Below are positions 1 to 12,930 of a stretch of 64,000 bases of DNA, in pieces. The position numbers and the translations under genes are program-made. The DNA comes from Polydactylus sextarius (lineage: Eukaryota; Chordata; Actinopteri; Polynemidae), in NCBI GenBank assembly GCA_016801845.1, contig CM028908.1, positions 21,029,047 to 21,093,046 on the forward strand. Reading direction: 5' to 3'. The notes under the pieces are model-generated. The model had not been told where the DNA came from and did no database searches. It worked only from the letters and a program-made list of their open reading frames with translations. Within the stretch, counting starts at the first letter, position 1. Every line of letters starts with the position of its first letter.

Positions 1-1349
1 AAAGGAAGGGAGTTTGTGGCGTCCATTAAGCAGTTAAACTGAAGATAAAGGGCGAAGGGCTAAATACCAAAAGACCTTACATGAATTTCTGCGTTTTAAT
101 GGAATCAGGTTTTAACAACTCTTTTTTGTTAAATACAGCCCATGTCAGGAGGATGCGTCCCACTCATAAAGCAGCACCATGACAATGTACAGTGGCACTA
201 ATACAAGGACATAGTTCATCATGACATTTTCTGCAATTCCCAACTGATTAGGGTCATTATGTTGGAGGCCTGATTTATGTTGTCATTTCCTCTCACCGAT
301 CCTGCATCAATGAATCTTAATGAATTGGTAAATAAGGGTGAAGATTACACTGTGTGACACCGCAACATTTCTCACCCTCAACGGTCGAGATTTATGTAGC
401 CAATTAGAGACTAACAGAGAAAATTGGCTGGCAGAAAAATAATATTCTTTATGGTGCAAAATGGAGGCGCATTCTCAGTGAAGGGCAATTGTACTGTCGG
501 TGTTAAAGTCCATAAACCAGCCTCCTAACACACCTTCAAAAACGCTAAAGAAAGGAAGTCGAAGGGCTGAGGCCGCAGAGCCACAAGTCCTTAACATTCT
601 CCGTGGCCCATCTCACATGTTTGATCAGCATAAATACGGCCCTGTATGACAAACATGTTTACCTTCTCACTGCAAACATCACACAATCAGACACCACGAG
701 GTGCTGCTTCTCTAATGAAGACACAGGAGCTTTTATCAAGGCCGGCCGTGTCCCCTCTGTCAGAAATGTGCCTCTTTTACACACACACACACATCAAAAA
801 GCATTTGTACAAAGAAAAGAAGCCAAATTATTTGCACTAAACATGCAACAAGGCCATATTTTTCAATTAGTTTTTTTTTTTTTGTGAGGTGGGGGAGAGA
901 AAAAAAAATCTTAGTTAAAAAGCACATCCAAATCCCCTTCATCTTTTTTTCAAAGAAGAAATATCAAAATACAATCAACTCTTTGAAGATATCTCTGATC
1001 AGCACATAGCAGAGGACATATACAATATGATTAGGCTGTGTTTAACTGCTCCCAGGTACACGCTTATTTCTCAGACGCAGATTAAGGAAAGTTGACGATG
1101 ATTATGGCGAGGGACAAAACAGTTTTTGTGTATCACTACAAAGCGTTGAATAGCGCGCTGCTTATTAACACCAAGTTCTTAAAAGAGCACTTAGAGTTAT
1201 AATGAGAGCCTTTATGCATTACATATTGTCACTAGATTTAGTGTGAGGCAGCGGCTCTCCACATCAAACAAACTGGCCTGCTATTAGGCACAGGGGCTGA
1301 GGGATGCTGTGTGAAAAGGAGTGGAAAATTAAAGCTGAAGCAACGCAGG

Positions 1350-1500
1350 AAAGGGCTTAATTTACTGGCATGTACAGTATGCAAATGAGATTACTCTCAG
1401 CTTAACTGCATCATTTATGTCCATAATAACAGCATCATCATTACAGGGCTCAAATTAAATTACACTGTAATTAGCATATCAAAGTGATTGGTTAAAGTTT
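1350..1500. promoter_or_regulatory. CNE-like block with POU octamer and homeodomain cores
   Basis: Non-repetitive AT-rich sequence with an exact octamer (atgcaaat, 1379-1386), taattag (1468-1474) and several further AATTA cores. There is no open frame of note. It resembles vertebrate conserved enhancers in composition; conservation itself is not visible here. Confidence 0.3.
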
Positions 1501-1618
1501 AAAACAAATACCCAATTTTGTTAATGAACATCTGTAATCACCATGTAGACTCTCAGTGAAAACATCCAAAACAAATATGTGTTTTGGAGAAGGGGAGGAA
1601 TATCCCTCCCAAACGACA

Positions 1619-1622
<4 letters not shown>

Positions 1623-1661
<39 letters not shown>
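1623..1661. repeat. (TG)n microsatellite
   Basis: About 19 uninterrupted TG units; followed at 1697-1713 by a short (CA)n. Confidence 0.97.
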
Positions 1662-1664
<3 letters not shown>

Positions 1665-1696
1665 GTTGATAGGATAGGGAAGTTTCACCTGGAGAG

Positions 1697-1713
1697 ACAC
1701 ACACACACACACA
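1697..1713. repeat. (CA)n microsatellite
   Basis: Eight CA units, 35 bp after a (TG)n tract, so the two can pair as an imperfect inverted repeat. Confidence 0.9.
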
Positions 1714-2192
1714 TTGGGATATATTTCCCAAATTCCAGAAGATCAAAGATCCAATTTCCCACACTTGCCACTTCAGGAGCTCATCAATAAAATACTAATC
1801 ACTTCACGCCTGATTCTGAGAATGGAGCTGCAGCCAAAGGCTTAGGGAGACGTCCATATCACAAAAAAACACCTCCGCTTTTAACTGTCTTGACTGTTGT
1901 TGGATGTGCACACGCTCCTGCGCGGGTTTGCATATAATTTGCAGTCAGGTGTATCCAATAGCTGTCCTGCCTTTTCCCCTCCTGATAAATATGCTAAGTT
2001 TTAACATCCAGCATCACAGCTCACTCTCTGAGACCCCTGACAGAAATCACGTGCACCTTATGTCATGTGCATATGCATGAAAGCCCTTTTGATCTTGCAC
2101 TTTTATCGTCCACATATCATTGTTTCAGTTCAGAATTTATGATGGATTTCTTGTTCTTTTGCCAAACACCAGTTACGTTTCTATTACTGCTT

Positions 2193-2240
2193 GTTTTTCT
2201 TTTCTTTTTTTTCTTTTTTTTTTTTTTTTTTTTTGTTTTT
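2193..2240. repeat. Poly-T tract
   Basis: Nearly pure T run with a few C and G interruptions. Confidence 0.9.
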
Positions 2241-4075
2241 CCCTTTGCTGATAATTAACAAAAAGTGAAAGAGAGAAATGCATGCAGCAGCCGGTGGTGT
2301 ACATTTTCAGAAATGCACTCGTAAAATTTTAAAGAAGTAGCATATTATTTTATTCATTAAGAAATCCATTAAAAGACCTTATTTCTTGCAAGTATGTAAA
2401 AGATGTGCCTTTCAAGGTAGAGCTGGGGCAAATCCACTCCATCAGCTAATGACGGCACTCATTACACAGAGAAGATGGCTAATGAAGGCGCAGTGGCCGG
2501 CCGATCCCCTCACCCAGCATAAAGCCCTATGAAATGCTAATATCTCACTTCTAATTAAAGGATACTAAGTCCAAATGCACCTTCACGGCTAGTAGCTGGC
2601 AACATAAATTTTATTTTTCAACACTAGACTACACCCAGAGATGTGCCTGAGCAACATTCCATTAATTCATATTTAATACCCCCACTAGTCCACTGCTATC
2701 TGCCTCGCAGTCTCTCCCCTCTCCGCTCCATATTGTGAGTAGGAAGATCATTACGCTTTCTAGGATTGCTTTTTCTTTATTTCCTTTTATTTTGGTTGCT
2801 GTACTTTTTACTTTAAAGTGCTCCCAGAAATAAACATGTGTATGTGCACACAACAAGCCTGTATGTCTGTGTCACAGGGAGGGGAAAGGTCGGGGGGGAA
2901 AAAAACAAAGAGGGAACAAAAAAAAAAAGAAAGAAAGAAAATATGCCAGCATCATCCCTGCTGCACCTGTATACATTTACAATGTTTACACATCTTTGGC
3001 TGTAAATACGTTAACAAGAAAACCCGTCACCCTTCTCAGAAACTGACCTTGAAGCCAGTAAACAACCCTTTTTCACAAAGTTCATTAACGTCAAAGAGGG
3101 GATAGATGGAGGGGGAAAAAAACAAAAGGTCAGGGCTATTGGATGATCAGCAAAGTGTGAATGCAAAAGAGAGGAAGTTATAGAAACAGACATAGATATT
3201 CAAGAAAGAATAAAAAATGTGGTTATGGTGATTATATCAGTGTGATCATCAGCAGTCGAAAATGTCAATTGACGGCTAATTATTTGACAACAGGTAACAG
3301 TGTCAAAATGACTCAGTGTGTGATGAGTCAGTGACATTTATCCAATCAGATGAACAATCTAGAGCACATATCTATTCCAGTAATGCTGATGAAGAGGCAA
3401 GTTTTACTATGAGTGTCTACATATTCAAAATATGGCCTTTTAACAAACTAATATCAAGCCTGAGTCACTGAAAATGTGTCATGTTAGCATTAAGATCATC
3501 ACATACTAATCTGCCTGTCTATTGCTTCGAACTGTTATAGATTAGAAAGGTTATAATGTTTTGTTTAACTTGCATTTATTTTCACAAAAAAAGAAAAGGA
3601 AAGAAAATCCATAATCCAAATTATTTTATATTAGGTGCCTCATTTGCCAGAAGGGAGCGGTAAGATACATGAATGCAAAGGTCAGTGTTAAGAATATATC
3701 ACATGACGTCTGTTTGATCCCAGCCCAAGTATTTTCCCAAGGATTCTCTGGCTCTGTACTGTGTAAATCACGCAGTCTGACCTTCTACATTCCTCATGCT
3801 CTGTCCTCCCATTCATCCACAGGCGCAGATAATACTGGGCAAATATCATAAACGTGAGGATTTTAGGATTGAGGTGAGGCTGCCATCATCCTCCACCAAC
3901 TGGGAAAAAGAAAGCCCATGCATGCGAAAGAACCTTATTTCCACCTGCTGTCAAGACTAACCTGCCATGAGGCTGCCTGACCCTAAAGCCTAATAGCCTT
4001 TATACTGAGACTCTGTAGAGAATACTCCAAGATGATTGGCAAGGTGAGCAACATCTGATCATATTTTCACTTGAA

Positions 4076-4096
4076 TTTTTTTTTTTTTTTTTTTTT
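4076..4096. repeat. Poly-T tract
   Basis: Uninterrupted T run of about 21 nt. Confidence 0.95.
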
Positions 4097-4296
4097 GCAT
4101 TAATACCACTACTTGTCTAAAACTGTCCACTTCTGCCTGTTTTAGTCAACGTACTGTTGCTGCTGTAAAAAGCAAATCTTAAAACTTTAATGACCTTTAT
4201 TGGTTAAATCACTACTTTATTCGGTCTGCATTAAGAAATAACATACTGGCTTGTATTTAGAAGTGAAACTGATGCTTCAGTAAACTCCAAAACCAT

Positions 4297-4322
4297 TAAA
4301 ATAAAATAAATAAATAAATAAA
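4297..4322. repeat. (AAAT)n microsatellite
   Basis: Short tetranucleotide tract, about five units, like the one at 41001-41025. Confidence 0.9.
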
Positions 4323-6534
4323 CATTTTTTTAAAAAGGCACAGCGTCCAGAATGCTACTCTTCCACCACAGTATCCCAGGGTTTTCTGGAGAGATGATTT
4401 CATCCAAGTATCATAAAGTCTTTCTGAACGTTGCCAAGATTCAAACGCAGCGGCAGTTTCAGGCCGGGGCGTGACCTGCAGCTGAACTGGCCTCCGCTCG
4501 GGCCACAGGGAGGAGGACAACAGCCACTCCAAACACATCTCCCGCCCACCCCCTCATCCCCCCTCTGATAAATAACTTAACACAGCAAACAGAGGCCCAT
4601 CAGTCAGCCTGTGCATAGCTAACACCAGGACGGGGGACAGAGATCGATGGAGAGCTACAGACAAATAAAGAAAGGAAGAAAAAAGAAGACAAGAAGAGAG
4701 GAGGAGGGGATGAGAGAAGGCAGAGAGGTGGGGGTACATTGTGAGGGCATCTAACAGTGCAGAGTAGATAAATATCACACAGGAGCCTGAGCCAAGCAGC
4801 ATGGAAGGCCAAGTGCTGTAAGACTGTGAAAGCCAGGCTATTTTGCCGAGCTGTGACATTTGTTTCTTATTGTCTAAGTGGCAGCTGAAAGCGTCTCCCT
4901 GCGAGGGCCCCTCGGCTCTGCTCTGGCCCGCTTTGACAGGGAGGTAACCATATTAGGACGTGTATGGTAAAGTAAACAATAACATAGTTGCAATGAGATG
5001 GAAATTTTTCAGCTAATGGTGTTTGTCATTCCTGTTTTCAGTGCACTGAGCGGCCCTGTGTTTTTTCTACCCAGCCAAGAGAGAGACTTTTGTTTATGAA
5101 AACAACGACAGAGCCAAGGATAAAACTGGGGCAAAAAAAAAGAAGAGAAGAGGAAAAACTGTAAATAAATATCAGTTTAAAAAGAAAAAAAGCCTCCACC
5201 TTCATTTGATTGCATAAATAACCCCATATTTCTGTAAAAATACCCCCACAGCATCCCTGTCCAGGCCATGTACACACTCATGGCAGCTACATATGAAAAC
5301 ACACATTTTTTTTTTCCTTCCCTGCACACTGATCCACCATCAATGACACAGACTGGACTTGCGCTGTGGGACCTGGTGAGGTCGATCATCATCAACTCAG
5401 CTGTCTGACAATAAGACACCGAACAATATGCCAACGAGAACATGTAAACATTGTCACAGTGGTCACAGAGAGCGGGGATGGTGCAGGAGGCAGAGCTGGT
5501 ATCGTTGCATCGTTTTCGATGCCAGCGATAATATAATATGTCAAAAAGGATACATGTTTTTATAAAAAGCAGTGTCTCCGCCAATTGAAGACAAATGTTT
5601 AATTCTCAGTTCATCGGGGTTTAATATTCTCTAAACACAAACAGCTGATTTAGAACAATCGAAAGTAAAAGTGATCATAGCGGCGTTTAAAACGGCAACA
5701 ATTTCTCTGCAAAATCTATTAGTTCCAGAGGAATCATCACAATCAGCGCGTTCACATTCGCCTTTGTTATTTTGTTATATGTCATTGTGAATAAGTTCTG
5801 CTGACTTAGTTGTGTCATTCAATGCAGAACTTCAGTCCTTTAACGTCTTTGATGGTAAACTATACAGCCACATGCTGGTTTGTGGTCGACACCGGTATTG
5901 AGGTTATTGATTACGATGCTACTGTTGAAGAATCTACGAATCATGTAAATGGTCACGCTTCATTAACACCTCTAACTCTGACTCAATGTTCAAAATATTC
6001 ATCAAATGATCAAATGAGTGGGAACCCGATTAACCAGATATGATGGGAATCAGAGCAGTGGGCAGACTAATAGTAACCAATTTACCGTTTCCAAGAAGTG
6101 CTCCACCTTTAACGACCATATACAGTATTGGCCCTACCCTCATATACGACCAAAGCGATGCAAACACCACCAGCTCTCGCTTTCACACAGGAAACAAATA
6201 CCTCCTGTGTGATAATATACAATAATACCTGGTTTCCTCCATTCGCTGGAGATAATCACATAGTTAAGAAAAGGCCTGACCACATGTTTGTGTATGTGTA
6301 AGTGTGGAAAACAAAAGATATTTTCCAGCTCTTATGAATACTGCTGACTCACCAATCAGCTATGTAAAACAAAAAGGGTTTACCTCAGTACGGGGCTGAA
6401 AAAAAAAGGGGGTAAGAGCGTCCACATGCTTTTCTATAGGCGTACATACAGTCGTCCACGGTATGAAGCAGGAGTAGACGTTCAACTTCTCCACTCCTGT
6501 CCTCTCCACATGTCGACTCTCTTTGTTTGGTTTT

Positions 6535-6558
6535 ACTCTCTCTCTCTCTCTCTCTCTC
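6535..6558. repeat. (CT)n microsatellite
   Basis: Twelve CT units. Confidence 0.95.
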
Positions 6559-8920
6559 ATTCTCAGCCTCATTCCTAATCTCACACCAAAAATGCAAGCT
6601 GTTTATTTGCGTGGGCCTGAAGCCATTCCATTAAGTAGCCCCACCAGGTGCTTTATCCCTAAAAGGGATTTGTTTTCTAAAATAAACGGAGAAAGCAAAG
6701 GACTGCCAGAGTGATATTTACCATGACATGAAATGATTGCAACAAAGTCAAAACTATCCAAATAAGAATCACTGCAGCTTGTAGGAACTTTTTTCAATTT
6801 CCTTACATAGTCACAGACCTTCACTGGTCAGAGATGAAACCATAAACATCAGCCATTTTAATATGAATTGATATATAAATGTATTATTTTGTTTTGGGCA
6901 GTGTGTATGTTGACTTGTGTTTGGTTTTGCACCAGCTACGGTGCAGCATATTGTTTTAGAGTCAAACAAAAACTGGACGATGCTACTATTTTAATGTGAA
7001 GACAACAAATAAATCCAGGTTATTAGTTCTATTTCATCTTTTATGAAGCACAGACTGAAGTCTGAAACTAAAAAAAATAAAAATGGAGTTTTGACAGTTT
7101 TTTCTCACTTTTATGATTTTCTTTTCATCTTACCGTAAGACAACTCATCTAGCGGATGGAATTTGCTTACTTCTGTCGTCCCAGTCAATCTCACACCAAG
7201 ACTGTGTCACGTTAGCCTCCTGCACCTGGTAGCAGGCTGACATTATCAGAGATCCACGCTCTGCCAGGCAGACCAGGACTTTATACATCCCTCGATATGC
7301 TCCAGACCAAAACAAGACATGTCTGTTTGACGCTGATGGAAAAAGAGATTGAAACTTGCCAAATGCATTCCCCCCTCTGAAAAAAAGATATTTTAAGTAG
7401 CTTCAGGATAACATATCAGTGATGACATTATCGGCACGATTCCTCTTAGCCTCAACAGAAGATAAGAAGAGAATAAGAATGTTGCTCTGTTGTATGACAA
7501 CTGTGTTCAGCATAAGGCATGAATTTCGCTGTGCAACCTGTTTAGAAAGACAATACGGAGGCGGGAAATCTGCCAGTCTGTGTTCTGATTGAATCTGATG
7601 CAGCCATGGGAGCAGAGCATCAGATAGGGAAAGCAGACGGCGGCCAGGTGAGGGTGTTTAGAAGGCTGTGACACATCCTGTGATCTCAATCAACAGGAAA
7701 AGGCACAAGCACGCCATCGCTTAATGTCCCTGGCCACGGCCTCCATTGTAACGTCACCGCGCGATAATTTTTCATTTTCACGCTGCCTTGCATCTATTCT
7801 GCCTGTCACTGTTTTTAACTACAGCAGCCAAGCTCAGAGAGTAGATTACGGTACTTACAGTGCATGAAAAACACAGCAACAAAACTGCCAGCGACAGAAG
7901 CGTTTAACTTTCTTGCTAGAAATCTCCCCCATGTGGCACTTTCGCTACAGCGAGTTGTTTATTATGTTCCAAGCTAGGCATAAGCGATTAAAGGAGCTCT
8001 TAAGAATCAAAGTGTTATAAATGCATGGAAACACAGCCGGCTGTAAATGCCACAGAATTAGAAGCTTACCAAGCCTAATACTAATACATGGCAATTTTCA
8101 GCTTGATGCTGATATAAAGAAATTACTTTTTTTAAGTAAGCAATAAATGCAGTCAAGGGAACTATTACAGATTCCCTATTTTCATCCCAGCATAAATCTG
8201 CACAGCAACTTTCTCTGGGTAGCAACTCATGAATCCACTTGTTTATTCTTAACACTTCCGTAAAAAGTGGATTAAACAAAGCGACCTCAACAGCTAGAAA
8301 CTAAGGCGACGTAAACCAAAAGCATTTAGAGCAAAGACACTGAGCCTTTGTATGATGTGTAGTGCTGCTCTTCACTACATTTATTCATAAAAACCTAATC
8401 AAGTTCAGCATCAGGGGGAAAGTAACATGTTCTGAGGATTCTTCTAAGCAGAAACACTTGTTTTTCAAAAGTTAGATTTCATCATGTCGGCAGAAATTTG
8501 TCAAAAGCAGGTCTATGCCACAGCATACGTCAGAGGCGCAGCTATGCCCATGATAAGGAAGCTTATCTACATTTCAACTCATCACGTCCAACATTTAAAC
8601 ATCTTATTTTCTACTTTGTGATCAATATGTTCAAATTAGCGAGATTAGTCCAAATGTGCTGAAAAAAAATGTGAATAATACATGCTTTTACAGCCGTGCT
8701 GTGTTTGACTCTATTGCGCTTTAAAGAAGCTTTAAACACCAAGACATACTAATCCCATAAGCTGCCACAGGGATTTCTGCATTAGTGATGCAATCAAAAT
8801 CACATTGGAACCTTGTGTCAATAATTAGGCTGATTTTGCCACATTAACATTAATTACACAACCATTTGGACAATTTCTGTGGCTGATCTTACATCTGGTG
8901 CAGGCAGCTGAGGAAGGAGA

Positions 8921-8938
8921 GGGGTGGGGGGTGGGGGG
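8921..8938. repeat. G-rich tract (G4, G6, G6 separated by T)
   Basis: Three long G runs separated by single T residues, after an AGG-rich lead-in. It could form quadruplex-type structure on the plus strand; inference only. Confidence 0.6.
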
Positions 8939-9038
8939 TAGTTGGAGTGGACCCTGACTATGCAGAGAATGCACTCCAGATAAACAGCAGCAACATGAGT
9001 CCTCCACTTCAGTTGTCTCCAATTCTGTGTTTTCCATA

Positions 9039-9061
9039 TGTGTGTGTGTCTGTCTGTCTGT

Positions 9062-9096
<35 letters not shown>
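9039..9096. repeat. (TG)n microsatellite with TCTG units
   Basis: Compound TG/TCTG tract of about 58 bp. Confidence 0.95.
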
Positions 9097-9098
<2 letters not shown>

Positions 9099-9753
9099 AA
9101 TCAAATAGAGGAGGTGTATAAGGCTGTTTAGCAAACTGTAACAATGAGGGCCTCGTCTTGTAACTAGTCAAACTGTAATGATGAAATTTACAGCTGCTTT
9201 TTTTCCAAACTCTGTGGAGTCAACAGTTGAATTTATTACATTTTTATTATGCAGTTGCTCAACAGTTTGCCTGTAAGTTTTTATTGGATGGCAGCTTATT
9301 TTTTGAAAAATGCTGTGTTACAACAAAAAAATTCCAAAACTTGTTAACCTCTTTGTTTATCTATTTTTACAGCAAAAACATTAAAATGTATGTTGAAATG
9401 TAACATTTAGTTGAAACTTCAAATGGAGAAGCTATTAACGCAGTTATGTAAAATGGATTACAATTAAACACTTGTTATCGTTCCTCGGGGTAAACATGTC
9501 CAATAAGACATAGCTCTATATACAGAACAACTTTGCATATTAATCAATAATCATGAAATGAATTAAATCGGCGTCTGTAATCACATAAATGAAAACTGAC
9601 TGCAGCTGAGAGACAGAGAAGTAACAATATCGGCAGTAAAAAGGTGAATGAAGCAAAGAGATGACAGAGAGGTTAGAGCTGTAGGAGACAGAAAGCAGAC
9701 GCTCCTCTGAAGCGCCGTGCTCCTGAAGTGGTAATACCAACACACACTCTCCA

Positions 9754-9788
9754 TACACACACACACACACACGCACACACACACACAC
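9754..9788. repeat. (CA)n microsatellite
   Basis: CA tract with one CG interruption. Confidence 0.95.
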
Positions 9789-10310
9789 CTCTTCCAACAG
9801 TCCAACTCCAGCACACTAAAGTGCTCCAGCCAAAAGTTCATATCCTGGGGGCCCCAAACTTTTTTTAGATAGGGAGACAGTTGTGAGGAGCAAACACAAG
9901 ATATCAACCAGACTGACTGAGATGCCAACCACAACAAGAATGACTGACTCAAACCACACACCCCTCTCCCTCCATCTTGTTTAGTAAACATAGCATTACT
10001 ACATATCAGCTTTTGCCAACAAACCTCAACACCAACAAACACACAGGTACGTCCACATTTCCGACAAGTGCGACTTCAAACTCATTCGAAACTACAAACT
10101 ACACAACCAACTCCTTGTAAATTCATTATGACCTTCAAGGGAAGTGTTTGATTACCCACCATGCTGGTCTCAAATCAGTAGCTGCACCTGTCCTGCCACC
10201 ATGCCCTCACAACCTCCTGCCCCATGCATACACACACAAAATACAGTACACAAACAAGACAACCGCACTGCGTTCAGTTAATTATTAAGCAAATTCAATA
10301 CAACATTCTC

Positions 10311-10331
10311 ACACACACACACACGCACACA
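10311..10331. repeat. (AC)n microsatellite
   Basis: Ten AC units with one interruption, next to the candidate exon donor at 10369. Confidence 0.9.
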
Positions 10332-10369
10332 TGCAGGGACTGGAGTCTGGTGAATGATTGTGTGTTTAC

Positions 10370-10436
10370 CTTCCACAAGGACTTGCTTATTTAAAGCAAT
10401 CTTCAGTTCCAGCAGTGGTGAAACAGCCTCCTCGCC
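10370..10436 (-). CDS. Candidate 67-bp internal exon, unrecognised product
   Basis: On the minus strand a good acceptor (TCTCCATTTTGTGTCCGCAG) precedes 10436 and a donor (GGAAG|GTAAAC) follows 10370. Only one frame is open: it begins in phase 0 and encodes GEEAVSPLLELKIALNKQVL followed by VE plus one base, an amphipathic helix-like peptide. The other two frames have in-frame stops. Start phase 0 matches the end phase of the candidate exon at 53227-53306, so the two could be joined directly. I do not recognise the product. A (CA)n tract flanks the donor side (10311-10331). Chance is possible for so short a frame. Confidence 0.3.
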
Positions 10437-12699
10437 CTGCGGACACAAAATGGAGAATTATTTATGGTTATGAAATAATTACCACAACAGAGCATGATGG
10501 TTGTCATCAGCAGCCACAAAAAGAAGTACACAATACATGAGTGCAAACTAAATAACAAGTGGTCCACCAGTTGCTATTGATTTGCATTGATAACATGCAC
10601 AAACAGCCTTATACATGTTCTGAGAAGTCGTCCGAATAAATCAATCGCCGTGCATTCTTGTGCTGTTTGCGGTCCTTAAGTTTAGTGTGAAGCTGCAGCA
10701 GCAGTTACTGTACCTCCCCCGGCTGCTACGCATGAACATCCACCATGTCAGCTCAGAGCAGGGCAGAAGGCACCTTTCGTTTATCCGTCTGTAACCGACT
10801 ATTGTCACCGCTGGACACATCCTTGCATTTCCATGTGTCTGTTAACTACAACTACACCCACTCACGATAACGAGTGAACAATGGTGCTGTCTGATGCGAG
10901 TGAGTGGTTTATTTGCAAGACAAAACCTTTTCATATTACTGACAGCGGATGCCCTTCCTTGCCCCCCTGGTGGCGAACACATGGTACCTGTACCTGCTCT
11001 GGCCTGACTCGACTCCCCCTGGGAGGCCCTGATCTGCATGCACACAGCTTTGCTAACGGAGCACTCAACCCAGGCAAGGAAGAGATGGGGAAAAAAAGAG
11101 AGAAAAACGGAAACAAAATCTTATTTTTATGGTAAACTGAGAACTGACTGTGGGGCAATATCTCAGGTGCATTTGAATAAAAGCATTAAAGCATATCCAA
11201 ATATGAAAGGAGAGAAAAAAAAGCCCCAGCTCCCTCTCCCACTGTTCTTTTTTGCCGTTTACATTTGGCAGTCAAAACTGTGGCCAGGCATTTGAGCAAG
11301 TGTTTATCTAAAGCAGACTGAGCATAGATAAAAACACACCGGCCCAACTTGCCCAGTTTCAGCATTAATTATGTGTTAAATGCCCTTGTTGAAAAAGGGA
11401 GTCAACATGCAGCTCGCTCTGAACTCTACTGCGGGTTGAACCATCATCGAAAAATGGACCATTCCCACACAACTACCCTATTATTGTGATTCATTACACT
11501 TCAATTAACATATCATCAATGGAATCGTAAATCAATGGCGAGCGGTGACAAATGACAGATATTTTCAGTTTCAAACTACTAAACATCATTAATTCCCATC
11601 ACCTGAAAGAGCCCCGGGAGCTAAATGAGTTTACCCAATGCATAACATCCATTTAGATAAATGTTCCATCATTTTAATGATGGAAAATTTGTATTGGAGA
11701 GAAAAGGCAACAACGGGATCCTGATAGCAGCTGCATGCCTTTTCTCCTTGCAATATAAAGCCCACCTTGTAATACCTAAACAGATAATTGTCTCCATTTC
11801 AAACAGCACAAAGCTGTAATATTGCCATTTAGAACAGTGGGGGTGCGAAGAACGTAGGGTGAGGATAAACAAGCGCATGCTGCTTCGCCCGGTTGGGAAA
11901 ACCGAGCCCATCACACATTTCCACATTGAGATTTTAGGGAATGGAACAACTCCTGGTTGAGATAATTACCCACCTAGGTGGGATATGTGCATGCTCAGTA
12001 AGAGGCCCGAGCTAAGAATATGAATCAAATTCAACAATTTCAAAAGACAAAGGAAACTAAGGAGGCATTTGGCAGGGTTCTTTTGTAAAGTCTTGAGAGG
12101 ATGTTGTGGGTGTATTGGAAAGTGGAAAATAGGACAATAAAGACTTTTTGACAAAGAAACATGTCAAATAGTTACAAGACTCGTGCAGTACATGAAATAA
12201 ATGTTAGCCTGCTATTTGTAGAGGATCAGATCGTCCAAATAAATGTTTCCATTCTCTATGCAAATACCACTGGGTTCACTGTAAGAGAGGGGGGGCATGC
12301 AAACACCCTTTTTTTCAGAGGAAATGGACAATCAGAAGGGTTTTTTGCTATGATAATGAACTGCTGTGGTTACATCTGAGCCTGAACAAAGACTCATTTT
12401 ACTCTGTCCACAAACCTGTGAAGTGGACTTCCCTATTTGTGAGGGGGTCACGGCTTCACAATATGCTCTCCAAGTCCCAGGTATGTTATCGGTGCCTTTG
12501 GCTTTGTTGTAAGATAGCATGTTCAAAATATGAATTAATACTCCTCCAATGAAATGCACCCAATCCCAACAAAAAGCCTGCATTGACTGTGGACAGCTCT
12601 TCAGCTCCTCTAATGGACAGGCTCTCCTCTCTCTTCACACTGTGCAGACAAAAAGATGAGGGCCCATGAATATTTACCACTAAGTAAAGTTATTCCATT

Positions 12700-12930
12700 A
12701 ATTACTCTAAGCACACTTAATACTGTATCTGTGGCTACTTCTGTGGCAGCTCGTTAATGAACCTTCACACATCATTACCATATTAATTAATGCTCAACTC
12801 AATGGTTGTCAATAGGAGCCTGCCAGAGTTGTCTCTCGGTTCTTTACAGCCCATCCGGGATGTTTCGATCACTTAGTATCAGCATCTGAATGAATCTACA
12901 GTATCTATTTATCATGCCAGGGCCTAATGG
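12700..12930. promoter_or_regulatory. CNE-like block
   Basis: Non-repetitive, without open frames, with clustered TAAT/ATTA cores (12710-12722, 12752-12757 and 12781-12792) followed by a moderately GC segment. Enhancer role is inferred. Confidence 0.25.

Larger units (their letters stand above)
1..9000. other. Gene-free stretch, enhancer-like sequence
   Basis: I see no supported gene. Besides the listed tracts it contains unique AT-rich sequence with many TAAT/ATTA cores (for example 240-350, 1350-1500 and 2450-2600). All open frames here are short and without recognisable composition. Confidence 0.5.

Noticed and set aside
5177..5584. 135-codon minus-strand frame
   Set aside because: Cys/Ser-rich without any family signal; ends in low-complexity Phe/Gly sequence and has no supporting splice sites.
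6384..6395. 12-nt microexon candidate behind a C5T9 tract (minus strand)
   Set aside because: Twelve bases carry too little information; homopolymer tracts create acceptor-like sites by chance. Mentioned only beside the 55120 case.
9581..10042. 153-codon minus-strand frame with Cys-Val repeats
   Set aside because: Microsatellite read-through at 9754-9788; no domain and no splice context.
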